DNA of 64,000 nt from NCBI GenBank assembly GCA_903772945.1, contig CAICTM010000075.1, positions 62,001-126,000 on the forward strand. The letters run 5' to 3'. Of the stretch, positions 33,516 through 43,969 are shown one piece after another (positions within the stretch are counted from its first letter, which is position 1; every line of letters begins with the position of its first letter). The notes beneath the pieces are model-generated. The model saw only the letters and a program-made list of their open reading frames with translations. It was not told the DNA's origin and ran no database searches. The position numbers and the translations under genes were made by a program. The stretch comes from Seminavis robusta (Eukaryota > Bacillariophyta > Bacillariophyceae > Naviculales > Naviculaceae).

Positions 33516-34763
33516 ATGAGATTTCACGTGGGAGTTTCAAGCTGTGGTTTGTGGCTACCAGTATCTGTGTTTTTGATGTTCTATATCTCTGGTTGTCAAG
33601 GAGTGGAATATACGAGTCCCTTTAACTATACGAATACGTCTGCTTTGGTGGACGTGACTTGTCCTTCGACTCAGACGATCTTTACGGCGTTGACCGTGAT
33701 GGTACTGGAAGGTCGTTCCGAATTTCTGGAAATGGAAGAACGCTTGGCGTTGAATGTCGAGTTTCAACGAATCTACAATGGACTTACGGAGTCCAACTGC
33801 GACGCTTACTTTCGAAGAATTGCCAATCTGACATTTATCAAAATGACAAATGATCTAGGAGACGAACTCATGCTACCCAATGCTACCTCTGCTACTACCG
33901 GTAGTACTACTGATGACGGCGATTCCAACCAGAGACTACTACAGGCTCGACCTACCGACGCACCACTCGATGTCAATGCGTCCAGATTGGGAGGTGGAGT
34001 TGATGTTACCTATGAAATCACTGGGACTTGTAGGGTAAGTCAGATCTATTGCACCGTATGATGTGTGCTTGATACCCATCCATCTATCATCTCTTTAACC
34101 TCTGCTTATGTTTTTGTTTGTTGGTGAGACCAGGCATGCCCCGTCACGCGAACGGGTGCCTTTGAACTCTACGACGATTCTTTTCGTCGACGACAACGCC
34201 ATCTTGTCACCCTTGGAGACGCGCAATACAATGTCCGCCTGGAAACCACACTGACTACAATTACTTCCGTGACACATCGAGAATTGGGTTCGGAACACAC
34301 TTCCAATTCCGATTGTCAATGCGTCGAAGGAGCTCTGCCAACGGAACCTCGGGCACCCGGTGTTCAAGAATGCGTCGATGCCATGAATGTCAAATTCGAC
34401 AATTTACGAGAAAAACGAGGACTATTCCAAGGACTCAACATGTCCGATCTATTGCAGTTGGACGATCTAGCCGAGTTGGACGACGACACTAACAGTAGCA
34501 CCGTGACGGACGATGTGGCCGAAGTCGCCCGGGACGGCAGCAAAGAACCCGGCGGCGATGGTGACGACAGTAGCAGTACCAACCATATTTGGGGAAAAGA
34601 TGGATCCAACGATGTCGAAAACAAGGAGCAAGAGCAACCACCAGACACGTATGCATCTTCTTCCCACAGCAGCGGCTCATTATCAACACTACAAAGTACC
34701 ACGACAAACTTGAGAGTGCTACTGATGCTGTTATCTTGGATGCCTCTGCTGGCATTGGGTTGA
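33516..34763 (+). CDS. secreted or GPI-anchored protein, CR-C domain family, 2 exons
   Basis: Exons 33516-34034 and 34134-34763 join in phase 0 (382 residues). Residues 1-30 are a signal peptide (hydrophobic core LPVSVFLMFYISGC). The conserved region includes FQRIYNGLTESNCDAYFRR, ITGTCRACPVTRTGAFELYD and CQCVEG. The rest is acidic and Ser-rich, and the C-terminus is a hydrophobic run (LRVLLMLLSWMPLLALG) with no basic tail, as in GPI-attachment signals. Several N-x-S/T sites occur. The protein at 37268-39202 (minus) shares the same Cys pattern. The family is not recognised; a cell-surface role is inferred. Confidence 0.75.
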
Positions 34764-35799
34764 GGTTTTGAAGCCGGCTATTTAGTAGCAAGCAAGCAGC
34801 ATGACACATCAATACGCATGCTGCCTCTAGAGCTGGATGTTTACGTTTGGCTGTCGATCGTGAAACGTCTTTCCATGTAATTTCTTCTCGAGTTTTTGGT
34901 ACTGTATCGTAATAGACTTTTTCTCACATTGACATTGGGAGTACCTACCATAGCTAAATTTAAGCTGAGGATGAATTGAATCGATTGCGCGAATGTCAAA
35001 TGCACTGCTGGTGGTTGGCCCCCCTCCCGGTATGTAGCCAAGTCGTTTTGTAGCTATCCTTCTTGTGAACACGATAGACTATTGATATCGGCACGGAATC
35101 GGAAGCAAAGCATAGCATCCAGCGACGACTGTTGCTAGCTAGCTAGATGTATTTGATTCAATCTTGTGCGTACAGTCGTACCGTACCGCCCGAGCATGCC
35201 ACCGAGAAATAAATGGATTCCATCGTTCGGCTTCTGCCTGGGCTGAAGATACCGTACCACGATTTTGAACACTACGGTACGGCTCGTTCGGTCCAATGCA
35301 GTGCAACGTCTTGAGCTAATCTAATCCGCGTGTCTGTCGACCACGACCTGTGCAGCTACAAATAACATAACGACAGTGATCTATTGTACGATACGAGAAG
35401 GAGGCATGGCGCAGCCGGTGATTGGATTCCGTGGGTTTCGGTACAAATCTACGTTTAGTAGACTAGTGAAACTGTGTCCTTCCATTCCATGCACACAACC
35501 GAGAAATAAATGAACCTCCTGAATGAATGAATGAATGACTACAGTGTACAGTAGCGTGGATTGATTGAATGAATGAATGAAGAGTGAATGATAATCAAAT
35601 AGAACTGTTGGTTCATGGATTGTTGCACTATTGCTATAGTACTGTCTTACATCCTTTTGGTTCGTTGTCGTTGCGGTTGTTTTTGTTTGACTCGGCTTCA
35701 TAGTTTTTGTTGTTGCAGTGGGCCATCACGTACAACGGTTCTAGTTGGTGGTTGGATAGATATTGCTGTAGTAGGTGCTGTGGTTGGTTGGTGGATAAC
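34764..35799. other. convergent spacer with GAAT microsatellite
   Basis: Between two converging stop codons. A (GAAT)n-type microsatellite lies at about 35517-35583 in two blocks. CTAGCTAG occurs near 35136-35145, and three GTACCG words occur at 35170-35280. No gene is seen; a frame of 91 codons on the minus strand only overlaps the Rab gene tail. Confidence 0.4.
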
Positions 35800-36658
35800 T
35801 TAGCAACATCCTCCATCGTCATCATCGTACATGCTGCCACTGTGTCCCCCATGTTGATGATGTTGCGGTTGCAATTGTGTGGTAGTTTTGGGTTTCCCTG
35901 GGACCGCATTGGCTAGCAGTTCCGGATTCTCGACAATTTTCTGTACGACTTCCATGAATACCTGTCGGATACCTAGCTTGGTTTTGGCAGATGCTTCTAG
36001 AAAGAGCATTCCTTGAGAGCGAGCCCAAGCTTCGGCTTGTTCTCGAGGTACGGTTCGTTCTAGATCAATTTTGTTTCCAACGAGCAATTTGACGACATTT
36101 TCTCCTCCATTGGGCGAATAGAGCTGAACTTCTTTCAGCCACTGCTCCAAGTTTTCAAAACTGTCCGTGCGGGTCACGTCGTACACCAAGACCACGCCGT
36201 GGGCGCCTCGATAGTAGCTAGACGTCAGAGTCCGAAATCGTTCTTGGCCTGCCGTATCCCAAATCGTAAGCTTGATGCGTTTGCCACTGACGTCCATGTG
36301 CTTGACTTTAAAGTCCACTCCAATGGTGCTCTGAATGTGCTCATCAAACGAGTCGTCCGTGAACCGTAGTAACATGGATGACTATGGTTTACCGTGGAAT
36401 TTAAAACAAAGTGTAAAACATTCAGTCACACAATTTAAAGAGGGGCACTAAATAACACGGATTTGATTGCGTACCTTTCCAACCGAAGCATCTCCAATGA
36501 TCAGCACTGAAGCAGCAGCGAGGCGAGTAAAAGAGAGGGCGGCGTTAGTTGGATGACATTGTCTCTTCCAGTACATGTTACATGTACTAGACTAGCTTAC
36601 CCTTGAACAGATAGTCATAGGGAAACGTTTGTGGAGGTCCTGCCGCTGCTGCTGCCAT
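35800..36658 (-). CDS. RAB18: Rab18/RabC-type small GTPase, 3 exons
   Basis: Exons 36658-36601, 36506-36475 and 36381-35800 join in frame (223 residues). The 32 nt middle exon carries the P-loop GDASVGKS, whose final Ser is the first codon of exon 3. G-box motifs follow: TIGVDFKVK, WDTAGQERFRTLTSSYYRGA, VGNKIDLE and ASAKT. The wording of the switch and interswitch regions (SSMLLRFTDDSFDEH, IKLTIWDTAGQ) is closest to Rab18/RabC. The C-terminus ends GGCC, a double geranylgeranylation site, preceded by a His/Gln-rich tail. Family members act at ER, Golgi and lipid-droplet contacts; that role is inferred. The start ATG opens an Ala-rich leader typical of Rabs. Confidence 0.95.
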
Positions 36659-37267
36659 TGTCAAATCTTTTTTCTTTCTCTTCTCTTACTGTATTATTGA
36701 TGAATGAATCAACGCTCTTACTACTCTGTGTACAAGCAAGCTAGTATTGTCTCTTGGCTTGGCTTCTCGTTCTCTTGATTGATCTGTCTGATGTTCCGAG
36801 CTCCTCCGTCTGCTTCATTCATCCATGGCCGAGTGATGCTACTAGCTAGCTAGTGTACTGCACCAGCAAGGCTTGTTTTGTTTCGTCGTTTAAGCACGAA
36901 AAAAGCGGGGAATTCCCGAGCGTGGACGCTAAATCGTGCGTCACCGGCATATATACGGTAGGAGGTAGCAAGGCTGCAAAGACAACTGATCAACCTACCT
37001 ATGTCATAGCAGTAAGCTGCGACCTCTCGGGCTGACATGTATGATTGCTCCCCGCCCCAAACACTTCAAAGTAAGGAGAGGATGCAGACTAGACTATAAG
37101 CTATGAGTACGGTGGGATGGATGATGGATATCATTCCAAAACTATACACTAAAATTACTCTCGATAGAACTACTAATACTACGGTACTGTACCGGTACTA
37201 ATTCACCCCCCTGTCTACTTTACCCGAAACGTTCAGTGCCCACTTCATGTGCCTTATTATGTCATCA
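36659..37267. other. spacer upstream of Rab18-type gene
   Basis: This holds the Rab promoter on the minus strand and the 3' region of the next minus-strand gene. It has CTAGCTAGCTAG at 36842-36853 and ACTGTACCGGTAC near 37186-37198. No gene or clear promoter motif is seen. Confidence 0.35.
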
Positions 37268-39202
37268 TCATCTCGGCCAACCCCCATCCGGTGCCATGGC
37301 ATAAGAATTCGTTATCGTAGGCGACGGTGATGCACCCATGGCAACATCCTCCTCCTCCTCACCCTCTACGTCGTCTATGGTTGTTTCGACAACCGAAACT
37401 TGCATGGTTGGGGGGAGCGTAGCGGCAGGACTTGGTGTCGCGGATGATGACGACGATGCATCTCCCACAAACACGGCGTCTCCTCTATTGGGAAGACGAA
37501 ACGGCAACAATGCCGAATCATTCGGACTGCCGTCATTGTCGACGTTGTTGCTGCTGCTTTCCGTGGGCCTCGGATTGTTGCCTTGAAACGGGAGTTGCTG
37601 AAATCGAAACGGACCGGTCGGTGCTGGCGTGGTGACATCTTGTTCTAGATTGCTCGCTCCTCCCACCAGGGGTCTTTGAGGACCAAAGCCAAGGATGGTA
37701 TTGTCTTCTTCTACTACCGACGAGGAAGAGGAGGCAGGAGCGTCGGTTATTCTGTCATAGAACGGACTCGTCGTGTAGAACGGACTCTGGGTAGTCGGCG
37801 GAAGATGATTCGTGGGCTGCGTTGGTTGGTTGGGTATGGATTCTTCTTGGTTTTCGACCATCAAATCGGCAGGAAACAGATTGAACCAAAAGTCGGGGCT
37901 TCCGCCGCTGTCGGTGGACGGAGGACTGGTAGGTACTTGAGTGGGCATGAACGATGGCATTTGCGTTTCTTCCTGTACTTGTGCATGCGTGGTCTCTACG
38001 AGTGAGCCCAAATGAATGCCACCCGTGAATCCTTGCGTTTCCGAGTCTCCACTGTGGGTTGGCCGTACATGATGGACCGGTGCCATCGTGGGTGCGGGTG
38101 TTATGGTTGTTTGTACGAGTTGTTGATTGACCAGGTTTAGGAGTGTTTGGTTATGCTGGTTGTTGTCTTCGTGTATTTGTAGTGTAGATTGTGATGAAGG
38201 AACTTTACAAAAGCACTGACCGGGCGTGAAGAGTGTGTGGTTTGTAGCGTTTGTTGTGGCATTATTGTCTAGAAAGGGGAAGAGTCCCAGTGCAAGCCGA
38301 AAGCCATCGTCAAAGAGGTTAAAGGATCCCGTGGGTGTGACACGACAACCTCTGCAAACTCCGGTGACTTGAAAGAGAGCCGAGTTGGCAGTACTCACAG
38401 GAAGGTTACTGCTGTTGTTGTTGTTGGCTTGTGTATTTTCTCTTGTATTGTTGCTGAGGATACCAAAGCCACCAGGTCCTCCCACCACAGTTCTGGTTGC
38501 ATTGACTTGATGTGTACTACTGGTATGGACTTGATTGGTTCCCAACATGGAGACATTGAGGACTTGTCTGAAGTAAGAATCACACTGCTGAACACTGAGA
38601 GCATTGTAGATGGTTTGAAGAGTAGACTCCAATACACTGGCATGGGTGTGAGCTTGGTCTGACAAGGGGCTCTGTACCGGTATACTCTTGCTACTCTTAC
38701 TTCTTGTAGTATTAGTACTAGTACTAGTACTTGTAGATGTAGTACCGTTGTACCATTTTTGCAAGAGAGTCACATTCAAGAAGGACGTAAACACCTGAAT
38801 ATCAGAACTGCAGTTCACCTGAATCCATTGATCCACATTACTAGTATCCTCAGGAATAGTACTGGATTGTTCAACTGGTTCAGCTTGACCTTGATCTCCT
38901 TGATTTGGTATCCTTTGCGGTTGTTGGACTTGAAATCCGGGTCGAAGCTGAACTCGTCTATTTCGAATACTATTACTAGTACTACGACTACCAGTACCAG
39001 TACTAGTAGTTCTATTCAGAGTGATGTGTATTCTCTTGTCTGAACCGACTGAGGCAATGGTAAACCAGACAAACACCAGCATGGCCATGAGCCCAAGGTG
39101 CACCAGCACTTGCACCAGCATCTTTGCCTTACCCCATCTTGGAGCATGCGCACTCCTCACTCTTTCTGCTGAAATGGACAGCAATTGCTTCCTCATGGTC
39201 AA
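37268..39202 (-). CDS. Ser/Thr-rich type II membrane protein, CR-C domain family
   Basis: This single-exon protein has 644 residues. A basic N-terminus precedes one TM segment (about 28-50, VLVHLGLMAMLVFVWFTI), consistent with type II topology. The conserved module (about 130-340) contains LQTIYNALSVQQCDSYFRQ, VTGVCRGCRVTPTGSFNLFD and CFCKVP, matching the gene at 33516-34763. The remainder is a Ser/Thr/Pro/Asn-rich, probably heavily glycosylated stalk with PTMAP, PTQVPTSPPST and similar repeats. Triplet runs (ACT/AGT) encode Ser-Thr tracts. ATG 39202 and ATG 39196 are equally possible starts. Function is unknown. Confidence 0.75.
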   Translation of the reverse strand: MTMRKQLLSISAERVRSAHAPRWGKAKMLVQVLVHLGLMAMLVFVWFTIASVGSDKRIHITLNRTTSTGTGSRSTSNSIRNRRVQLRPGFQVQQPQRIPNQGDQGQAEPVEQSSTIPEDTSNVDQWIQVNCSSDIQVFTSFLNVTLLQKWYNGTTSTSTSTSTNTTRSKSSKSIPVQSPLSDQAHTHASVLESTLQTIYNALSVQQCDSYFRQVLNVSMLGTNQVHTSSTHQVNATRTVVGGPGGFGILSNNTRENTQANNNNSSNLPVSTANSALFQVTGVCRGCRVTPTGSFNLFDDGFRLALGLFPFLDNNATTNATNHTLFTPGQCFCKVPSSQSTLQIHEDNNQHNQTLLNLVNQQLVQTTITPAPTMAPVHHVRPTHSGDSETQGFTGGIHLGSLVETTHAQVQEETQMPSFMPTQVPTSPPSTDSGGSPDFWFNLFPADLMVENQEESIPNQPTQPTNHLPPTTQSPFYTTSPFYDRITDAPASSSSSVVEEDNTILGFGPQRPLVGGASNLEQDVTTPAPTGPFRFQQLPFQGNNPRPTESSSNNVDNDGSPNDSALLPFRLPNRGDAVFVGDASSSSSATPSPAATLPPTMQVSVVETTIDDVEGEEEEDVAMGASPSPTITNSYAMAPDGGWPR

Positions 39203-41277
39203 GTATTCATGTATGTATCAATCAGTCAGTCAATGGCAACATGACAAGACTTTGTACTAACCAGGCATCATTCGCCACCATCTCCTTTCCCACAACCCAA
39301 CCGTCGTGTCGCGGTCCTTTTGGACTTTGCACCGGGACACAACAAGAACTGTTGAGGACGTTTGGTTGATTGCTGTGAAAAATGAGCGCAAAAGCCCTTT
39401 TCTACTGGTTCTCTCTCTTGTTAAATCTTTCGATAATCAGTCAAGAGCAAAGATTTAGCAAATCTATCGCTGAAATTGGATGCTCGTTTTGTTTTCGACT
39501 GAGCCATCGCCACATGAGACGGGTATCAAGGCATCTATTCTGGCTTACTCATTTTCCACGCTCTGCAGCATTCAATGCATTGCCAAGGGGACTCCTACTT
39601 CACCACTTGGATGCTGCGAGACCTCTCGGCTTGCTGAATAGACAATACCAAGAGCTATCCTACCAAGTACCTACAGAAGGGAGTTCCAAGTAAGGTGGAT
39701 CTTGGGCTGCTTCTATCTTCTCAAAACACCATACGGTGGCATCTACCGGTATGCGATGCATGACACGACAGGAACGAAAGAGAGGTGCGTTAGGTCGACT
39801 GCCTGCCACCAGCACCAACTCGGAACCAAACTAGCTATTTGTTTCGTGCTGGCTTTACAGATTGCTACAATTACGGTAGTCTACTATCATATTCCTGATT
39901 TGTTTGCTTGCTCAAGAGGTCATTGGCATCTGAGCAACACTCCTCAAAACTCCTCAGCTAGCCAGCCACATGTGGGCTGCCTGGTTCCAAGAACTAGTAT
40001 ACATACCAGTAGTATCCTACCAGGTGCGGTAGTCAGCTCCAAGTGGAACCTTGCGGCTTCTTTCTCCTCAAGCTACATTCATGTACTACGGTGGCTTCTA
40101 GCTACGCTCAGAGCCGACAATCACACGAGATGCTTCGACTGTCACTCCTCCTCGGAAGAACCAACAAACTAACTACATGTATTTCGTGCTGGCTTCACAG
40201 ATTCATGGTGTTTAAGATTTGCTTGCTCAAGTTTCTGCAGTAGTAGATCAATCACACGAGATGCGTGTGTTCGACTGTCAATTAATCCTAGGAACCAAAC
40301 TAACTATTTCGTCCTGCTGGCAGATTCATGGTGTTTAGAATTGGCTTGCTCAAGTTTCTGCAGTAGTAGATTGGCATCGAAGTAACATTCCACAAACCAA
40401 CCTCAGGTATGCTAAAATGCATGACTGGTACTACAGTATGCCTGTGGTCATGGGCCTCATTTTTTAAAATTTGCATTCGCCATCCAGCATTCCCGGCAAC
40501 CTGGACACAAACATCGGTTGAAGGGTTGATGTCCTGAACAATAATATCCAACAGCGATGCCATGGCCAGACAGCTCAACCAACGTCAAAGGATGGAATGG
40601 GAATCCCAGTTGCAATCACACGGGAGTAAGATTCTTTTGAATTCTTGTAAACATTGTAAACTTTTGACCTGAGGTGGCAGAAATTGGAACGACGAAAAGC
40701 GATCGCAAGAGCTGCACAAGATAAAATTGCTGCCACCTCAGTTTCTAAGCCAATCAAAATGAAGTATTATATTGACGCGATTCACACATTGATACTTTGG
40801 GGCACACAGTGACGTCCCGTCGTTAAAGCTTGGTGGTCCGAACACGCGCGAACTGTTAAGTATCTTTGTGGGGCCATTCGGTACGCACTGCATAACGTGA
40901 GCTCAGAATGGTCCAGCTCACAAAATGGGCTTCCAAAAAGGGATCGGCAGATGGCCACTATTGATGGATCGGATGGATAGGTAGGAAGGGGCCATCAGAT
41001 GCTATCACAACAACACAACGACGATATCAGGAGGAGGCTATTGCTATACAAGTACCACTTACTTTGTCTTCTTACTTGCTCACTACATGTATCACAATCA
41101 CAAGCAGCAGAATAGCTACCATCATAATAACTAGCCAGAGTCAGAACTCACAAGAAACCAACCAACCAACCAAGTCTGCAAAGTTCAGAGGTATATACCC
41201 ATATACCCATCATTATACCCACCAACAAGCCATGCTAATACTGCTATTAAGATTGATATTAAGATTAAGATAAAGCC
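39203..41277. other. spacer with decayed tandem repeats
   Basis: No gene is supported. It contains three diverged repeat copies at about 39780-40410 (listed separately) and an 11 bp inverted pair, TGAGGTGGCAG (40670-40680) and CTGCCACCTCA (40730-40740). Frames at 39382-39693 and 39702-40172 have no recognised family. The last 200 bp presumably hold the ankyrin gene promoter. Confidence 0.4.
39780..40410. repeat. three diverged tandem copies of a roughly 130 bp unit
   Basis: The block GGAACCAAACTAACTATTTC, followed by GTGCTGGCTTCACAGATTC and TTGCTTGCTCAAG, appears at about 39822, 40154 and 40291. The second and third copies also share CAGTAGTAGAT and are each preceded by ATCACACGAGATGC, then TTCGACTGTCA. 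Spacing is about 135 bp between copies two and three and about 330 bp between one and two. Each copy has small insertions and deletions. Confidence 0.6.
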
Positions 41278-42117
41278 ATGCTTCCCAACTACCGCCTGAC
41301 TCCCAGCAGGAGTGTGAGTAACAGTTGTCGACGCCCCAGTGAAAGCAGCACCAGCAGTCATACCAGCACTGGCACCAGTACTACTTGTACCAGCCGAAGC
41401 AGCAGCTCTTGTGCCAAGTACCGCATGGCGCCCATCTCCGCTGCTTCCATTCAGCATGAACATACACCCAGAAAGGTACAGAGAATCATGTCTAGTCTTC
41501 CAGACAGAATGCTGCTAGCCAGACAGGGAGTTCCCACGGATCAAGACCCAGACACTCTCATTCAACACAAGATCATTTCACAATGTAAACAACAACCTCC
41601 AACCATCCTTGCCTACGATTCAGAGGCTCTCCAAGGCTTCTTCCTTCCACCCACACAAGCCGAAATCGATGCCTACGATCACGACATTCTGGCTGCTGTA
41701 CGGACCGAAAACATTCCCGTCTTGCAACAGTTCCACGCTGCGGGACGACCACTCAAATGCAGCAATCGATTTGGAGAATCCATTCTACATCTGGCATGTC
41801 GCAAGGGACTTGTGCAAGTGGCCAAGTTTCTCATTGAAGAAGCACACGTTCCACTCCACGTCTGTGACGACTACGGACGAACGCCTCTCCACGATGCCTG
41901 CTGGTCCCACAAACCCAATTTTCAACTCATGGATTTGCTCATTACACATTCCCCCGATCTGCTATACATCAAAGACAAGAGAGGATTCACACCCCTCAAA
42001 CATGTCAGACGACAACAATGGCCAGAGTGGAAGGCGTATCTGCAACAAAAACCAGCTGCCTCGCTCATGCCCAAACGACGAATGATCATCAATGTACAAA
42101 ACTGCAGCAATACATAG
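41278..42117 (+). CDS. ankyrin-repeat protein
   Basis: This single-exon protein has 279 residues. Residues 1-50 are Ser/Thr-rich and probably disordered. From about 135 to 250 there are two to three ankyrin repeats: a degenerate first (DILAAVRTENIPVLQQFHAA), then FGESILHLACRKGLVQVAKF and YGRTPLHDACWSHKPNFQLM, then RGFTPLKHVRR. Such repeats bind proteins. Small ankyrin proteins with this start (SLPDRMLLARQ) appear diatom-specific to me, but the family was not searched. The partner and pathway are unknown. Confidence 0.8.
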   Translation: MLPNYRLTPSRSVSNSCRRPSESSTSSHTSTGTSTTCTSRSSSSCAKYRMAPISAASIQHEHTPRKVQRIMSSLPDRMLLARQGVPTDQDPDTLIQHKIISQCKQQPPTILAYDSEALQGFFLPPTQAEIDAYDHDILAAVRTENIPVLQQFHAAGRPLKCSNRFGESILHLACRKGLVQVAKFLIEEAHVPLHVCDDYGRTPLHDACWSHKPNFQLMDLLITHSPDLLYIKDKRGFTPLKHVRRQQWPEWKAYLQQKPAASLMPKRRMIINVQNCSNT

Positions 42118-42802
42118 ACAACCATACAAACGTCAAATGCACATTCAGCATAGCTATCTTACTTACTTCCAACTCCCAATTTTGAAATGAATACGGGGAT
42201 CCAGCAAGCAAGCAGTCAATTATAATGTAAATGTACAGCTATGATAATTAAGCAAATGTAAAAAGCGCACGAACCTTTTTGACACACTATCTGTAGCCAT
42301 GCCATGCACTCGGTTGGTGCCATCATCAAGCGTTTCTTGCTACACTCTAGACTAGAGAGCTAGCAAGCTGGCTATTCTGGCTGTGTACGGTACACGGCAC
42401 AGCTGTTCCGTACAGTACCGGTACAGTACGATACGGTGCTAAGAATTGATTTTGGCCCGCTCTGCCATGCAATCATGTCCATGCATCGCAGGTAGCCAGC
42501 CAACTGAGTTCGAAGACAAAAGTCAGACCACGGTAGAAAGCAGCAAGAGCAGACATTGGACGCCAACAGTTACTTCTCTTACAAAACTTGGACCAACATA
42601 CATCCTGCGCCGAATATAGGTTGGACACTCTATAGCCAGAGGTTTTGCTGCGTGGTGCCCAGCCCCAACTTCGCTATATTCGAGACGTGCGTGTCTCATT
42701 CTTCTCATTTGGCGCTTCGCCGTTCGTTGTTTGGGTTTGGTTCTCCCCGATCGAGCAGCACACAGCATAAAAAGATCGACAAGACAACATACCAGGATCA
42801 TC
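42118..42802. other. spacer upstream of Thg1-like gene
   Basis: This spacer lies between two plus-strand genes. It has a GTACAGTACCGGTACAGTAC cluster at about 42410-42430. The in-frame stretch 42731-42802 upstream of the Thg1-like ATG is open but unlike the family and is treated as leader. Confidence 0.35.
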
Positions 42803-43819
42803 ATGAACAACAACACCGGCAACGAAGAACCTACCGACAAAGTCGATGGCAAGAAAACAACTCCTACCATGGCGGAAGCCGCTCTTAGACTCCAAACGCA
42901 ACTAAAAGAGAGCGTTCCTCCTCGCTGGGACAGTGTGCCTTTTGACCTGCATCCGCTGGCTCCTTTTGTGGCAAAGCCAGAATGGACCATGCTAGGAGAC
43001 GCCATCAAAAAGGCAGAACAGCCCAACCAAGAATACACTCATCACATTCCAGGTGAAAAGTGGATCTCTTTGAGATGTGATGGAACTGGATTCAGCAAAT
43101 TCACAAGGCACTTACAAAAGCTGGGCGTCTTTAGCAAAGGACACTCCCCAGAGTTTGCTGCCATTATGAAGGCGTGCTGTGAGGGGCTCATGACTAAATT
43201 TGTGGCTCATTGTGGCTACACTCAGTCGGATGAAATGACAGTCTTGGTGGCTCCCACGTCCATTGTCCGCGGGGAACGACAACCACACATGTACAATGGC
43301 CGTCTCCAAAAGCTTTGCTCGTTGGCGGCAGCCACTGTCACGGCTCGCTTCAACTATGAGTTGATGGCGTTGTGTGCCGGTAAGAAGGAGGTGGACACGA
43401 TGGCAGTCCTGCAATCTCTGCCCACATTTGACTGCAGAGTAGGTGTGTATGGCACCAAAGAGCAAGCCATCTCTCTCATCTTGTGGAGATCTTATGACTG
43501 CGGCATCAATGCTACTTCGGACGCCGTGTTCAAATGCGGAGTGCTCGGGTCCAAGCAGATTGTCAAATTGCCCACAAAACAAAGGCTCGAGTGGCTCTAT
43601 CAGCAAAGTCTTTTGCCTCTTTCACCTCATCAGCGTGACGGAACCTTCTTGGTGAAACGAAAACGAGTAGTATCTGGAGTGGACCAAAAGACGGGTGAAC
43701 CCATCTCGTACCTCCGCGGTAGAATCGAACAAGTGGAAGGCAACATCCTTCAGCTCTTCAAGGATGGTGCCTTGTTCCCCCCTGACGATATCCTCGATGT
43801 CGGCGAGCAACGAGCATGA
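42803..43819 (+). CDS. THG1: tRNA-His guanylyltransferase family protein (Thg1-like)
   Basis: This single-exon protein has 338 residues from ATG 42803. Thg1 adds G-1 to tRNA-His, and Thg1-like proteins repair tRNA 5' ends by 3'-5' polymerisation. Family landmarks are KWISLRCDGTGFSKFTR (metal-binding Asp in R-x-D-G), YTQSDEMTVLV (the S-D-E pair) and FDCRVGVYGTKEQAISLILW, followed by RSYDCGINA. It lacks the usual H-x-F-x-K-P-N-D block after the first motif, so it may be a divergent clade. The C-terminus contains SPHQRDGTFLV and LQLFKDGALFP. The last part resembles a second gene at the right edge. Which tRNA reaction it performs is not decidable from the sequence. Confidence 0.82.
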   Translation: MNNNTGNEEPTDKVDGKKTTPTMAEAALRLQTQLKESVPPRWDSVPFDLHPLAPFVAKPEWTMLGDAIKKAEQPNQEYTHHIPGEKWISLRCDGTGFSKFTRHLQKLGVFSKGHSPEFAAIMKACCEGLMTKFVAHCGYTQSDEMTVLVAPTSIVRGERQPHMYNGRLQKLCSLAAATVTARFNYELMALCAGKKEVDTMAVLQSLPTFDCRVGVYGTKEQAISLILWRSYDCGINATSDAVFKCGVLGSKQIVKLPTKQRLEWLYQQSLLPLSPHQRDGTFLVKRKRVVSGVDQKTGEPISYLRGRIEQVEGNILQLFKDGALFPPDDILDVGEQRA

Positions 43820-43969
43820 GCCGCATACAACGTACTGGTACAATGATACTTCAAGACGTCCCGTTGCATGCCACAAATGAACGAAACTTTTATATAGAAA
43901 CGTGCAACACGAACGTATATGTATCCGTCCATTCGTCGTCAATCCACTTGATACCTGGCTAGCTAGTGT

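Noticed and set aside
35381-35701. 106-codon minus-strand frame near the GAAT microsatellite
   Set aside because: Driven by the repeat (His/Ser/Asn-rich), with no family match.
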